64,000 nucleotides of DNA from Henriciella sp. Its GTDB lineage: Bacteria; Pseudomonadota; Alphaproteobacteria; Caulobacterales; Hyphomonadaceae. Numbering within the stretch: position 1 is the stretch's first letter; every line of letters starts with the position of its first letter. Below are positions 1 to 8,329 of this stretch, one piece after another. Below the pieces are notes generated by a model that was not told where the DNA came from, made no database searches, and worked only from the letters and a program-made list of their open reading frames with translations. Made by a program: the position numbers and the translations under genes. The DNA is taken from contig JAJFFK010000002.1 in the NCBI GenBank assembly GCA_021776655.1, positions 1 through 64,000 of the forward strand, read 5' to 3'.

Positions 1-41
1 AAGGCGCGGAACCCGCTTCGCGAAGCGTGCCCCGAAGGGGC

Positions 42-488
42 TTAGCGCTTCGCAAAACCAGAGCCCGGCTCGCACACCACTGGGTCCCGGATATGTGTTT
101 GCACACAGTCCGGGATGACAAGTTGAGTTGGGGTGAAAAAGTCGAGCGCCGCCGCGCCCAAAACCTTCGGCAAGATAATCCAGGCCTGCACGCCAAAACC
201 GGGCGCATAGGCCGCTTCAATCCGCCAGCGCCAGAGATCCCGGCTTTCGCCGGGAAGGCGGGTGGAGAGATAATATTCGTGTAAATGCGGATAGAGGCTC
301 GGCGTCCAGAGATCAGGGTCGTCGCCAATGTGGCGGATATGAACCCGGCCGGTCTCGTCGACGGTGACCAACACATCGCGCCCGGTCAGATCGCCCCAAA
401 GCGCGATACGCCAAAGCTGCCAGAAGACCCACGGCCAATAGAGAACCGGGACGTGTCTGTAGAGATGGGGTTGCAACGCAAAATCCAT
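42..488 (-). CDS. Conserved hypothetical protein (Trp-rich N-terminal part) with a repeat-derived C-terminus
   Basis: 148-aa ORF; the last ~25 residues (VIPDCVQTHIRDP...GSGFAKR) are encoded by a REP-like hairpin and a dispersed repeat. Confidence 0.5.
   Translation of the reverse strand: MDFALQPHLYRHVPVLYWPWVFWQLWRIALWGDLTGRDVLVTVDETGRVHIRHIGDDPDLWTPSLYPHLHEYYLSTRLPGESRDLWRWRIEAAYAPGFGVQAWIILPKVLGAAALDFFTPTQLVIPDCVQTHIRDPVVCEPGSGFAKR
81..122. repeat. REP-like hairpin, family with ends CTTGTCATCCCGG...ATATCCGGGA
   Basis: TCCCGGatATGTGtttgCACACagTCCGGGA inverted repeat; same ends as 57986-58027. Confidence 0.65.
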
Positions 489-558
489 GGGCAGGAGTAT
501 AGGTCAGGGTCATAGGGGGGAGGATAAGTTTTTTTTCGCGCCCCCCCTAAAGCCCGCT

Positions 559-580
559 GATACCCGCGCAGGCGGGTATC
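559..580. repeat. REP-like palindrome, GNAG-loop family
   Basis: GATACCCGC-gcag-GCGGGTATC, perfect 9-bp stem. Confidence 0.75.
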
Positions 581-679
581 CATCGCCTGCGGGTGCGCCT
601 AGGGTAATGGGCTGTTATCATTAGCATAACTCCCTGCACAGACACATCCCACATGCCGCTTGGCAAACCCCTCGCGATG

Positions 680-701
680 GATACCTGCCTACGCAGGTAT
701 C
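680..701. repeat. REP-like palindrome, GNAG-loop family, inverted relative to 559-580
   Basis: GATACCTGC-ctac-GCAGGTATC, perfect 9-bp stem. Confidence 0.75.
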
Positions 702-934
702 GGCGGAAAATAGGGGATTGAGCGTGGCGATACCCACCCCAACAGGTCTCACTTTACTCATCGGCGATTTTCTTCGAACACTTGAGCATCGATCATAATG
801 ATGACACCCTCGCCTCTGACTCTGTAGCGTCCCACCAGATGGCGGGCTCGCCACTAAGTGCAAGCAAATCTGCGTCCATCAAAATATCGCTATCAGAAAT
901 GCCAATAAATCGGCCGTCTGGAAAAATTTCAACC

Positions 935-1903
935 TCAAACCCCTGCCAACCAGTCCAGCAAGATCGCATTCACCTCGCCCGCGCGTTCTTGTTGAGTCCA
1001 GTGGCCGCAGCCTTCCAGCACGTGGACGCCCTGCAGGCCCGGCAGATGCGGCTTCATGTCGGTGACCACATCGCCGGGATACATTTTCAGCACCAGGTCT
1101 TCGCGACCGCCAATGAACAGGCTCGGCTGATGGATGCGTTTATCCTTTAGCGCGCTGAGATGGGCATGGTCGGCATAATGGTTGCGATAGCGGCCCAGCG
1201 GCCCACGAAAGCCGGAGACTTTGAACTGCGAGGCATAATAAGCGACATCCTGGTCTGACAACCACGCCAAGGGCATGTCCGGTTCCGGCAGGCGGTGCAG
1301 CAGCGTGTCACCATGTTTCTTGTCGACCGGCCACGTGCCATCCGGGGCATCGCCGCTAATCGCATAGTAGAATTTGCGGATCGTCGCGGCTGGATCGATT
1401 TCAAGTTCGGCTTCGGCAACACCCTCGTCCTGAAAATAGACCTGATAGAAAAACAGGCCACGCTTGGTGAAAAATTTCCGGAAAACTTCAATTGCCGGAT
1501 ATTGGCCCGGCGGCATATACGGCACGGACAGGCCCGCTACGGCCATGAATTGGTCCGGGTGTAACAGCGCACTATTCCACGCAATTGGCGCGCCCCAATC
1601 ATGGCCGATGACGGTGGCCGGGGCATCGGGCGACATGGCTTTTGCCAGACCGGCAATGTCAGCGGTGATTGTCTGCATCGAATAGGCGCTCGCCGCGTCT
1701 GGCTTATCAGAGCCGCCATAGCCGCGCACATCCGGCGCAGCGACCCGGTAACCAGCCGCCGCCAAAGCCTCAATCTGGTGGCGCCATGAGTACCAGCTTT
1801 CGGGGAAACCATGCACCAGAATAACCAATGGCCCAGCCTCTGGGCCATCAACCGCCACCCGCAACTGGATGCCATTGGTCTCTATCATCGTGAAATTTGC
1901 CAT
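935..1903 (-). CDS. Alpha/beta hydrolase, epoxide hydrolase-like
   Basis: HGFPESWYSWRHQ, GHDWGAPIAW nucleophile elbow, C-terminal GCGHWTQQE. Confidence 0.9.
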   Translation of the reverse strand: MANFTMIETNGIQLRVAVDGPEAGPLVILVHGFPESWYSWRHQIEALAAAGYRVAAPDVRGYGGSDKPDAASAYSMQTITADIAGLAKAMSPDAPATVIGHDWGAPIAWNSALLHPDQFMAVAGLSVPYMPPGQYPAIEVFRKFFTKRGLFFYQVYFQDEGVAEAELEIDPAATIRKFYYAISGDAPDGTWPVDKKHGDTLLHRLPEPDMPLAWLSDQDVAYYASQFKVSGFRGPLGRYRNHYADHAHLSALKDKRIHQPSLFIGGREDLVLKMYPGDVVTDMKPHLPGLQGVHVLEGCGHWTQQERAGEVNAILLDWLAGV

Positions 1904-1980
1904 GCTGACTGTCTAGCGCGCGCCAAGGCTGCGGTCTAACCCTGCCGCCGGGGACATTTATTGGGATTTCTGAAGCGAGC

Positions 1981-2349
1981 CTAATCCGCTTTCGATGGCA
2001 CGAATTTGACACCAGCATCATAGGTGTTTTGCCAGACCACTTTCGCCATCCGGTTCAAACCGATCCGCCCAGCCTTGATCCGCACCATTGAAGGGAGGCA
2101 GACACGGCTGCGAAAGCGCAAACGCGCACCAGATTTTGAGACATTCAGGATCACCGCTTCACGTACATCGCCGCCATCCGAAATGATCCGGCAGACACAC
2201 CACAAATCCTTACGTGCGGCGCGGGTCATTGTGTCAATATTGTACGACCTTGTGGCGAGCGGCGCGATAGCGACCGAAGACGACCTTGCCCGATCAAGGT
2301 CAATCTTGTGTCCAGCCTTGCCAGAACGAGATGAAAACAGCGAACCCAT
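1981..2349 (-). CDS. PilZ domain protein
   Basis: RAARKDLWCVCRI...VSKSGARLRF...KVVWQNTYDAGVKF; true start probably internal. Confidence 0.65.
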   Translation of the reverse strand: MGSLFSSRSGKAGHKIDLDRARSSSVAIAPLATRSYNIDTMTRAARKDLWCVCRIISDGGDVREAVILNVSKSGARLRFRSRVCLPSMVRIKAGRIGLNRMAKVVWQNTYDAGVKFVPSKAD

Positions 2350-2484
2350 AGCTCAACCCGGTGTAATAACGATGCTATTTGCATATTAAGGGTTGAAAAC
2401 ATAAAAATATACTTAAGGTTGTATTCATGACCAAAACAGCACACTCCACCGACTATGAGTATCGCGATTGGTGTTCGGGCTGCT

Positions 2485-3693
2485 CTAGCCGGACTTCAAT
2501 TCGTCAAACGGCACTTTCTTATCGACCCGAACATCTTGCGGCAGGCCAAGCACGCGTTCAGCGATGATGTTCTTGAGAATCTCATCGGTGCCGCCTGCGA
2601 TACGGATTCCGGGTGCCCACATAAAACTCTGCTGAAACGCAGCCTCAACTGGCATCACGCTTTCATCGGTCATCAGGCCGTAATGGTCCTGCATCTCAAT
2701 CGCGGCATTGGAAATGTCCTGCAGCTGGTTGGCCGTGATGATCTTGCCGATCGAGTTTTCCGGCCCTGGCGTTTCACCGCGCGAGAGCGCCGTCATGGTG
2801 CGGAATTTCGTCAATTTATAGCCTTGCGCGGCGACATACCAATCGGCCAGATTCTGGCGGAAGGCCGCATCCGAGATCGCCCCTGATGCGCGTGCATAAT
2901 CCATGATCTCACGCCAGCCCGGCCCACCTGCACCGCCAACTGCGAGGCGTTCATTCATCAGCGTAACAATCGCGACGTTCCAGCCCTGCCCGACATCGCC
3001 GAGGCGATCACTGTCCTTGATCCGTACATCGGTGAAATAGACCTCGTTGAAATCACGCCCACCATTGGCCTGGTGGATCGGGCGCACGTCGACGCCCTCT
3101 TGATGCATGTCGACGATAAACATGGTCAGGCCTTTATGCTTGACCGCCTTGGGGTCTGTCCGGGTCAGAACAATACCAAAATCAGAGAATTGCGCGCCCG
3201 TGGTCCAGACTTTCTGGCCATTGATTACCCACTCGTCACCGTCTTTAACAGCGCGCATCTTCAAGCCCGCCACATCCGAGCCCGCAGACGGTTCAGAGAA
3301 CAGTTGGCACCAGATTTCGTCGCCGCTCAGCGACGGCTTCACATAACGCGCTTTATGCTCATCTGAGCCGAACGCGATGACCGTCGGCACGCACATGCCA
3401 AGCCCGATCGCCATTGGCCCAACCGGGGCATCAAATTTGCTCTCTTCCTGATTCCAGATCACTTGCTGCATCGGCGTACCGCCGCGCCCGCCTATTTCTT
3501 TCGGCCAGGTGATTTGCGCGTAACCATTGGCCGATTTCTTTGCTTGCCAATCTTTCGCCGCCACCAGGAATTCCTCGCGCGAAAAGCGTTTCGAGGCCGC
3601 AGGCTCCTCGCCTTTCAACTTCAAATGTTTAGCCAGAAACCCCCGCGCTTCGACCCGGAACGCTGCTTCGTCTTTTGTATCGTTGAAATCCAT
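2485..3693 (-). CDS. Acyl-CoA dehydrogenase
   Basis: ACAD motifs: QLFSEPSAGSDVAGL, VINGQKVWTTGAQ, GGTDEILKNIIAERVLGLP. Confidence 0.93.
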   Translation of the reverse strand: MDFNDTKDEAAFRVEARGFLAKHLKLKGEEPAASKRFSREEFLVAAKDWQAKKSANGYAQITWPKEIGGRGGTPMQQVIWNQEESKFDAPVGPMAIGLGMCVPTVIAFGSDEHKARYVKPSLSGDEIWCQLFSEPSAGSDVAGLKMRAVKDGDEWVINGQKVWTTGAQFSDFGIVLTRTDPKAVKHKGLTMFIVDMHQEGVDVRPIHQANGGRDFNEVYFTDVRIKDSDRLGDVGQGWNVAIVTLMNERLAVGGAGGPGWREIMDYARASGAISDAAFRQNLADWYVAAQGYKLTKFRTMTALSRGETPGPENSIGKIITANQLQDISNAAIEMQDHYGLMTDESVMPVEAAFQQSFMWAPGIRIAGGTDEILKNIIAERVLGLPQDVRVDKKVPFDELKSG

Positions 3694-3708
3694 GTCTTGG
3701 TTCCTTTC

Positions 3709-4824
3709 CTAAGCCGCGTTCTTAAGGTCGAGCGCACTGACCAATTTCTCTTTCCATACACCCGGTGCGCCAGCCTGAACGCTGAGCAATTTTGCGCGGC
3801 GATAGAACAGGTGGCAATCAACTTCCCAAGTGAAGCCCATGCCACCATGGGTTTGGATATTTTCTTTTGACGCAAACCAAAATGCCTCACTCGCCGCCAG
3901 CCGTGAAGCCGCCGCCGCTTCTGGCAGCTCGCTGGCATTGGTTGAGAGCGCCCATGCCCCGTAATAGCAATTGGAACGGGCCACTTCGTTCTTGACATAC
4001 ATGTCGGACAACTTGTGCTTGATCGCCTGATTGCCACCAATCGGGCGGCCAAAGGCATAGCGGGTCTTGGCATAATCAGTTGCCATTTCGAGGCAGACCG
4101 AGGCGCCGCCTAGTTGTTCAAAAGCAAGCAGGACAGAGGCGCGGTCGAGGATCGCATCATTGTGGTTTGCACCGTCGCCAGCTTTGCCAACACGGGTTGC
4201 GGCGGCGCCGTCAAACACGATCTCGGCATGGCTGCGCGTCGGTTCCAATGTCTTGACCGTCCTGCGCGATACGCCCGCCGCATTGAGATCAACCAGCACC
4301 AGGCTAGCCCCCGATCCCTCTTTTGCCAGCACCAAGGCATGGGTGGCGATATCGCCGTCCGTAACCGGAATTTTCGTGCCGCGCAGTTTTGAGCCATCAA
4401 ACGCTACGGATAGTTTCGCCGGATCGGAGCTACCCGGTCCTTCGCTGAGCGCGTAGCAACCGATAACATCGCCGCTGGCGACGCCCGGCAGGATCGTCGC
4501 TTTTAGCTTTTCATCGCCTGCCAGCATCAGGCCCTCGGCAAAGAAATAGACCGAGCTGGCAAATGGCACCGGTGCCAGAGCGCGGCCCATCTCCTCGGCG
4601 AGAACACACAATTCCAGCGCGCCAAGCCCAAGTCCGCCATGCTCTTCCGGGATCGCCGCGCCGAGCCAGCCCATCTCTATAACCTTCTGCCAAAGCCCGG
4701 CATGATGGCTCATATTGTCATCGTCGAGCACTTCGCGGACATGCGCGGTGGTGCATTCAGCATTGAGGAATTTGCGAGCCTCATTACCGAGGAATTTCTG
4801 CTCTTCGGAAAAATCAAAATTCAT
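3709..4824 (-). CDS. Acyl-CoA dehydrogenase
   Basis: FSEEQKFLGNEARKFL, YAKTRYAFGRPIGGNQAIKHKLSDMY, QTHGGMGFTWE. Confidence 0.93.
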   Translation of the reverse strand: MNFDFSEEQKFLGNEARKFLNAECTTAHVREVLDDDNMSHHAGLWQKVIEMGWLGAAIPEEHGGLGLGALELCVLAEEMGRALAPVPFASSVYFFAEGLMLAGDEKLKATILPGVASGDVIGCYALSEGPGSSDPAKLSVAFDGSKLRGTKIPVTDGDIATHALVLAKEGSGASLVLVDLNAAGVSRRTVKTLEPTRSHAEIVFDGAAATRVGKAGDGANHNDAILDRASVLLAFEQLGGASVCLEMATDYAKTRYAFGRPIGGNQAIKHKLSDMYVKNEVARSNCYYGAWALSTNASELPEAAAASRLAASEAFWFASKENIQTHGGMGFTWEVDCHLFYRRAKLLSVQAGAPGVWKEKLVSALDLKNAA

Positions 4825-4997
4825 GGCCGCCCGGCCTCCCTGCTTTTGCCTTGTTACAAACAGAGTAGCCCTGTTGATGTTCGCAAAAAACCCGTCACCC
4901 CACGGAAGCTGTGTTGGCGTTAAGTGAAATTGAACAGACCCCGTTTACTGAGGTTCAAAGCATATCTGCCATGATGGCTGAAAGCGGAGAAATCACA

Positions 4998-5564
4998 ATG
5001 GCTAAAGCCCTTTTTCACAAAGCCCAGCGGGTCTTTGTAAAGCCCGTCGGAACTTACGCGCTGGTCGAAAAAGTCATCCCGCATTGGGTCAAGGGCATGG
5101 ATGAACCATTGCGCGTGACCTATGATGTTGGACTTGGCCGCGATTTCAGCGCTGGTGAACTGATCTCCGAAGATACAATGCGCGGGCACAGCGACGACCC
5201 TGACGAACTGTTGCTCGACCAGTGGTGCATACAGCGCCAGAATAATCGCTGGCAAGGTGATGGCGATAGTTCCCACCACCCCTATCCTGGAACATTTCCG
5301 GTTGTTCTGACCGATGAATGCAATTGGGGTGGCTGGCGAGTGCCGGGCGCTGAGTATAACCGCGACCCAGCCCGAATTGAGCACCAGGCCCGGATGATCG
5401 CCAATGCACCAGATCTGGTGCGCCTGTGCAAGACCCTGGTCGAAGCGGCCGAACGCAGCACTGATGAGCCTACCGAAGAGGTCAAAATGGCGCTCGCCAA
5501 GGCGCATACAATCCTGCGGCACATCTATGACGTGACCGACTACACCGCGCAGGCGGCTGAATAG
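4998..5564 (+). CDS. Conserved hypothetical protein
   Basis: ATG at 4998 with GGAGA upstream; MAKALFHKAQRVFVKPVGTYALVEK; no family recognised. Confidence 0.6.
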   Translation: MAKALFHKAQRVFVKPVGTYALVEKVIPHWVKGMDEPLRVTYDVGLGRDFSAGELISEDTMRGHSDDPDELLLDQWCIQRQNNRWQGDGDSSHHPYPGTFPVVLTDECNWGGWRVPGAEYNRDPARIEHQARMIANAPDLVRLCKTLVEAAERSTDEPTEEVKMALAKAHTILRHIYDVTDYTAQAAE

Positions 5565-5653
5565 TCACAGGCGGCAACACCCGCCCACAAACTTGGATTG
5601 CAACCCATCACGAGATGGTTACATCTGCTGCCTGATCAGCAAATGAGGCTTCC

Positions 5654-8221
5654 ATGCGCACCGAGACACCGGTTCAAATAAAACTTGGCGAATACGCGCC
5701 CTATCCGTTCGAGATCGAAACCGTGGCTATGGATTTCGACCTGGCACCGGCAGCGACACGGGTCCGCACGCGCTTGCAGGTCACCCGCAAAGATCAGGGT
5801 GATATGGTGCTCGATGGCATCGGCCTGACACTGAGCGCGATCAAACTAGATGGCAAAACCCTCGCGCCGAGCGACTATGCCCAGACCGAAGAGACACTGA
5901 TCCTCAGTGACTTGCCCGACGCGTTTACGCTCGAGATTGATGTCACGATTGACCCATCAGCCAATACGGTCCTCTCGGGCCTGTATATATCAGGTGGTCG
6001 GTTTTGCACGCAATGCGAGAGTATCGGGTTTCGTCGCATCACCTATTGGCCCGATCGCCCGGATGTAATGAGCCGGTTCAAGGTCCGCATGGAGGCCGAT
6101 CAAGCCACCTATCCAATCCTGCTCTCAAACGGAACGCCGGGCGCAGCTGGAGCGGCTGGGGCCAAGCGGCACTTTGCCGAATGGGATGACCCCCATCCCA
6201 AACCGTCTTACTTGTTCGCCCTCTGCGCGGGTGATTACGACGTCTACCGTGACCAGTTTGAGACCATGTCTGGCAGGACGGTGGATCTGGCTGTGCATGT
6301 CGACAAGGGTGACGCCCCGCGTGCCGCCTGGGCGATGGAGAGCCTGAAAGCGTCAATGAAATGGGACGAGGATGTGTTCGCTCGTGAGTATGATCTTGGT
6401 GTGTTCAATATTGTTGCTGTGCGTGATTTCAATTTTGGCGCGATGGAGAATAAAGGCCTCAACGTCTTCAATTCGGCCTATGTCCTGGCTGATGAAATGA
6501 CTGCGACAGACGCCGATTTCGAAGCAATTGAGAGCATTGTCGGCCATGAATATTTCCACAATTGGACCGGCAACCGTATCACTTGCCGCGACTGGTTCCA
6601 GCTTTGCCTGAAAGAAGGCCTGACTGTGTTTCGTGATCAGGAGTTTTCCGCCGACATGCGCTCGCGCGCCGTGCAGCGGATCAAGGATGTTATCACCTTG
6701 CGCGCGCGCCAATTTGCCGAAGATGCCGGACCGCTGGCCCATCCGGTTCGCCCAGACAGTTATGCCAGTATCGACAATCTCTACACTGCCACAGTGTATG
6801 AAAAAGGTGCTGAACTAATCCGTATGCTGAAAACGATGATCGGTGATGAAGCTTTTGCGCGTGGCATGCAACTCTATTTCGAACGCCATGATGGCCACGC
6901 CACGACGATTGAGCATTTCTATGCCTGTTTCGAGGAGGCTAGCGGCCAGGACCTCGCCAATTTCCGGCGCTGGTATAGCCAGCCGGGCACGCCGACGATT
7001 ACCGCCGATGAGGTGTGGGATGAGGCGTCCGGAACTCTGACTGTCACGTTGACCCAATCCAATCCAGCAACCCCCGGCAATGATCACCCTGCTCCGCTAC
7101 CGATGCCACTCAAAGTCGCGGCCTTTAGTCCCAATGGCGACAAGACAGCTGATCTGACCTTGACCATAGACGGTGAAACAACCGTCTGGACTTTAACCGA
7201 TCAAACGGCTCGTCCGCTTCTGTCACTCAACCGCGCGTTTTCTGCCCCGGTGCGGCTGAAGCATCAGATTGACGATGAGACGCGCCTAGCGACTGCCCGT
7301 CTGGATGATGACGCCTTCAACACATTCGATGCTCTGCAGGCCCTGTTAAAGGCTGACATTCTGGCCTTGGCATATGGTGACAAGACAGCGCCAAATGCCG
7401 GTTTGATAGCAGCCGTGGCAAATGCAGTTCGTTCAAACGAGATGGACCCGGCATTTGCAGCTCTGCTAACGCGTTTACCCGATATTGGTGAGCTGTTTCT
7501 GGAGCACACGCCAGCCGATCCGGTGGCCCTGGAAGAGGCCCGCAAATTGGTGCAGCGCAATCTTGCCACAGCGCTGCACAAGGATGCCATTCGGATATTA
7601 TCTGCGCCGTCACCGCATCCGTTCAATCCGGGCGTTGAGCAGGCGGCGACCCGTAGCCTGCGCGCCACCATGATCTCTATGCTCGCAGCGCTTGGCACCG
7701 GTGATGCAAACGCCAAGCTAGCTGATCTCTTCGAAGCGGCGCCAAACATGACGGAGAGCCTCGCGACCTTGCGGGCACTCTGCCATACTGATGCGCCCGG
7801 AAAACACCAAGCAATTGCGCAATTTTCTGAGCGCTGGGTAGATAACCCTCTGGTCATGGACAAATGGTTTGCGGTTCTGGCGGCGACCGGCACGGCCGCA
7901 GATGTCGAAGCACTGACTCAACACCCCGGCTTTGACATGGGCAACCCGAACCGAGTGCGCTCGGTTATTGCTGTCTTCGCCATGCAGAACCTGGCGGCAT
8001 TTCATGCGCCGGATGGGTCTGGCTATGCCATAACAGCGAAAATCATTGCCGAGGCCGACAAACGCAATCCAGCTTTGGCGGCGCGCCTGTTACAAGCCTT
8101 CGAACAGTGGAAGCGGTTGGAGCCTCGTTCTCGCGCGGCTGCGAAAGCAACCCTGGATGCGCTGAAAGCCCAAGACCTGTCACGAAATGCAAGCGATATT
8201 GTCACCCGTGCACTGGGCTGA
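5654..8221 (+). CDS. pepN: Aminopeptidase N (M1 family)
   Basis: GAMENKGLN, HEYFHNWTGNRITCRDWFQLCLKEGLTVFRDQEFS. Confidence 0.97.
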   Translation: MRTETPVQIKLGEYAPYPFEIETVAMDFDLAPAATRVRTRLQVTRKDQGDMVLDGIGLTLSAIKLDGKTLAPSDYAQTEETLILSDLPDAFTLEIDVTIDPSANTVLSGLYISGGRFCTQCESIGFRRITYWPDRPDVMSRFKVRMEADQATYPILLSNGTPGAAGAAGAKRHFAEWDDPHPKPSYLFALCAGDYDVYRDQFETMSGRTVDLAVHVDKGDAPRAAWAMESLKASMKWDEDVFAREYDLGVFNIVAVRDFNFGAMENKGLNVFNSAYVLADEMTATDADFEAIESIVGHEYFHNWTGNRITCRDWFQLCLKEGLTVFRDQEFSADMRSRAVQRIKDVITLRARQFAEDAGPLAHPVRPDSYASIDNLYTATVYEKGAELIRMLKTMIGDEAFARGMQLYFERHDGHATTIEHFYACFEEASGQDLANFRRWYSQPGTPTITADEVWDEASGTLTVTLTQSNPATPGNDHPAPLPMPLKVAAFSPNGDKTADLTLTIDGETTVWTLTDQTARPLLSLNRAFSAPVRLKHQIDDETRLATARLDDDAFNTFDALQALLKADILALAYGDKTAPNAGLIAAVANAVRSNEMDPAFAALLTRLPDIGELFLEHTPADPVALEEARKLVQRNLATALHKDAIRILSAPSPHPFNPGVEQAATRSLRATMISMLAALGTGDANAKLADLFEAAPNMTESLATLRALCHTDAPGKHQAIAQFSERWVDNPLVMDKWFAVLAATGTAADVEALTQHPGFDMGNPNRVRSVIAVFAMQNLAAFHAPDGSGYAITAKIIAEADKRNPALAARLLQAFEQWKRLEPRSRAAAKATLDALKAQDLSRNASDIVTRALG

Positions 8222-8329
8222 TTGCCAAGACAACCGAACAGGCCGAATGGTTAACCAATCTTGAACCTTCCGGTCTGACACTGACCGGAGAGACGATGCG
8301 CCTTTCGGCGCGGTACGGGGCAGAATGCT

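Noticed and set aside
27-284. Plus-strand ORF opposite the hypothetical protein at the left edge
   Set aside because: Lies within repeat DNA and antisense to a better ORF; no protein-like motifs.
559-701. Possible CRISPR array
   Set aside because: Repeats are palindromic, only two, inverted to each other, with no regular spacers and no cas genes.
1147-1875. Overlapping shadow ORFs in the epoxide hydrolase
   Set aside because: Out-of-frame ORFs caused by high GC; low-complexity Arg/Ala/Ser composition.
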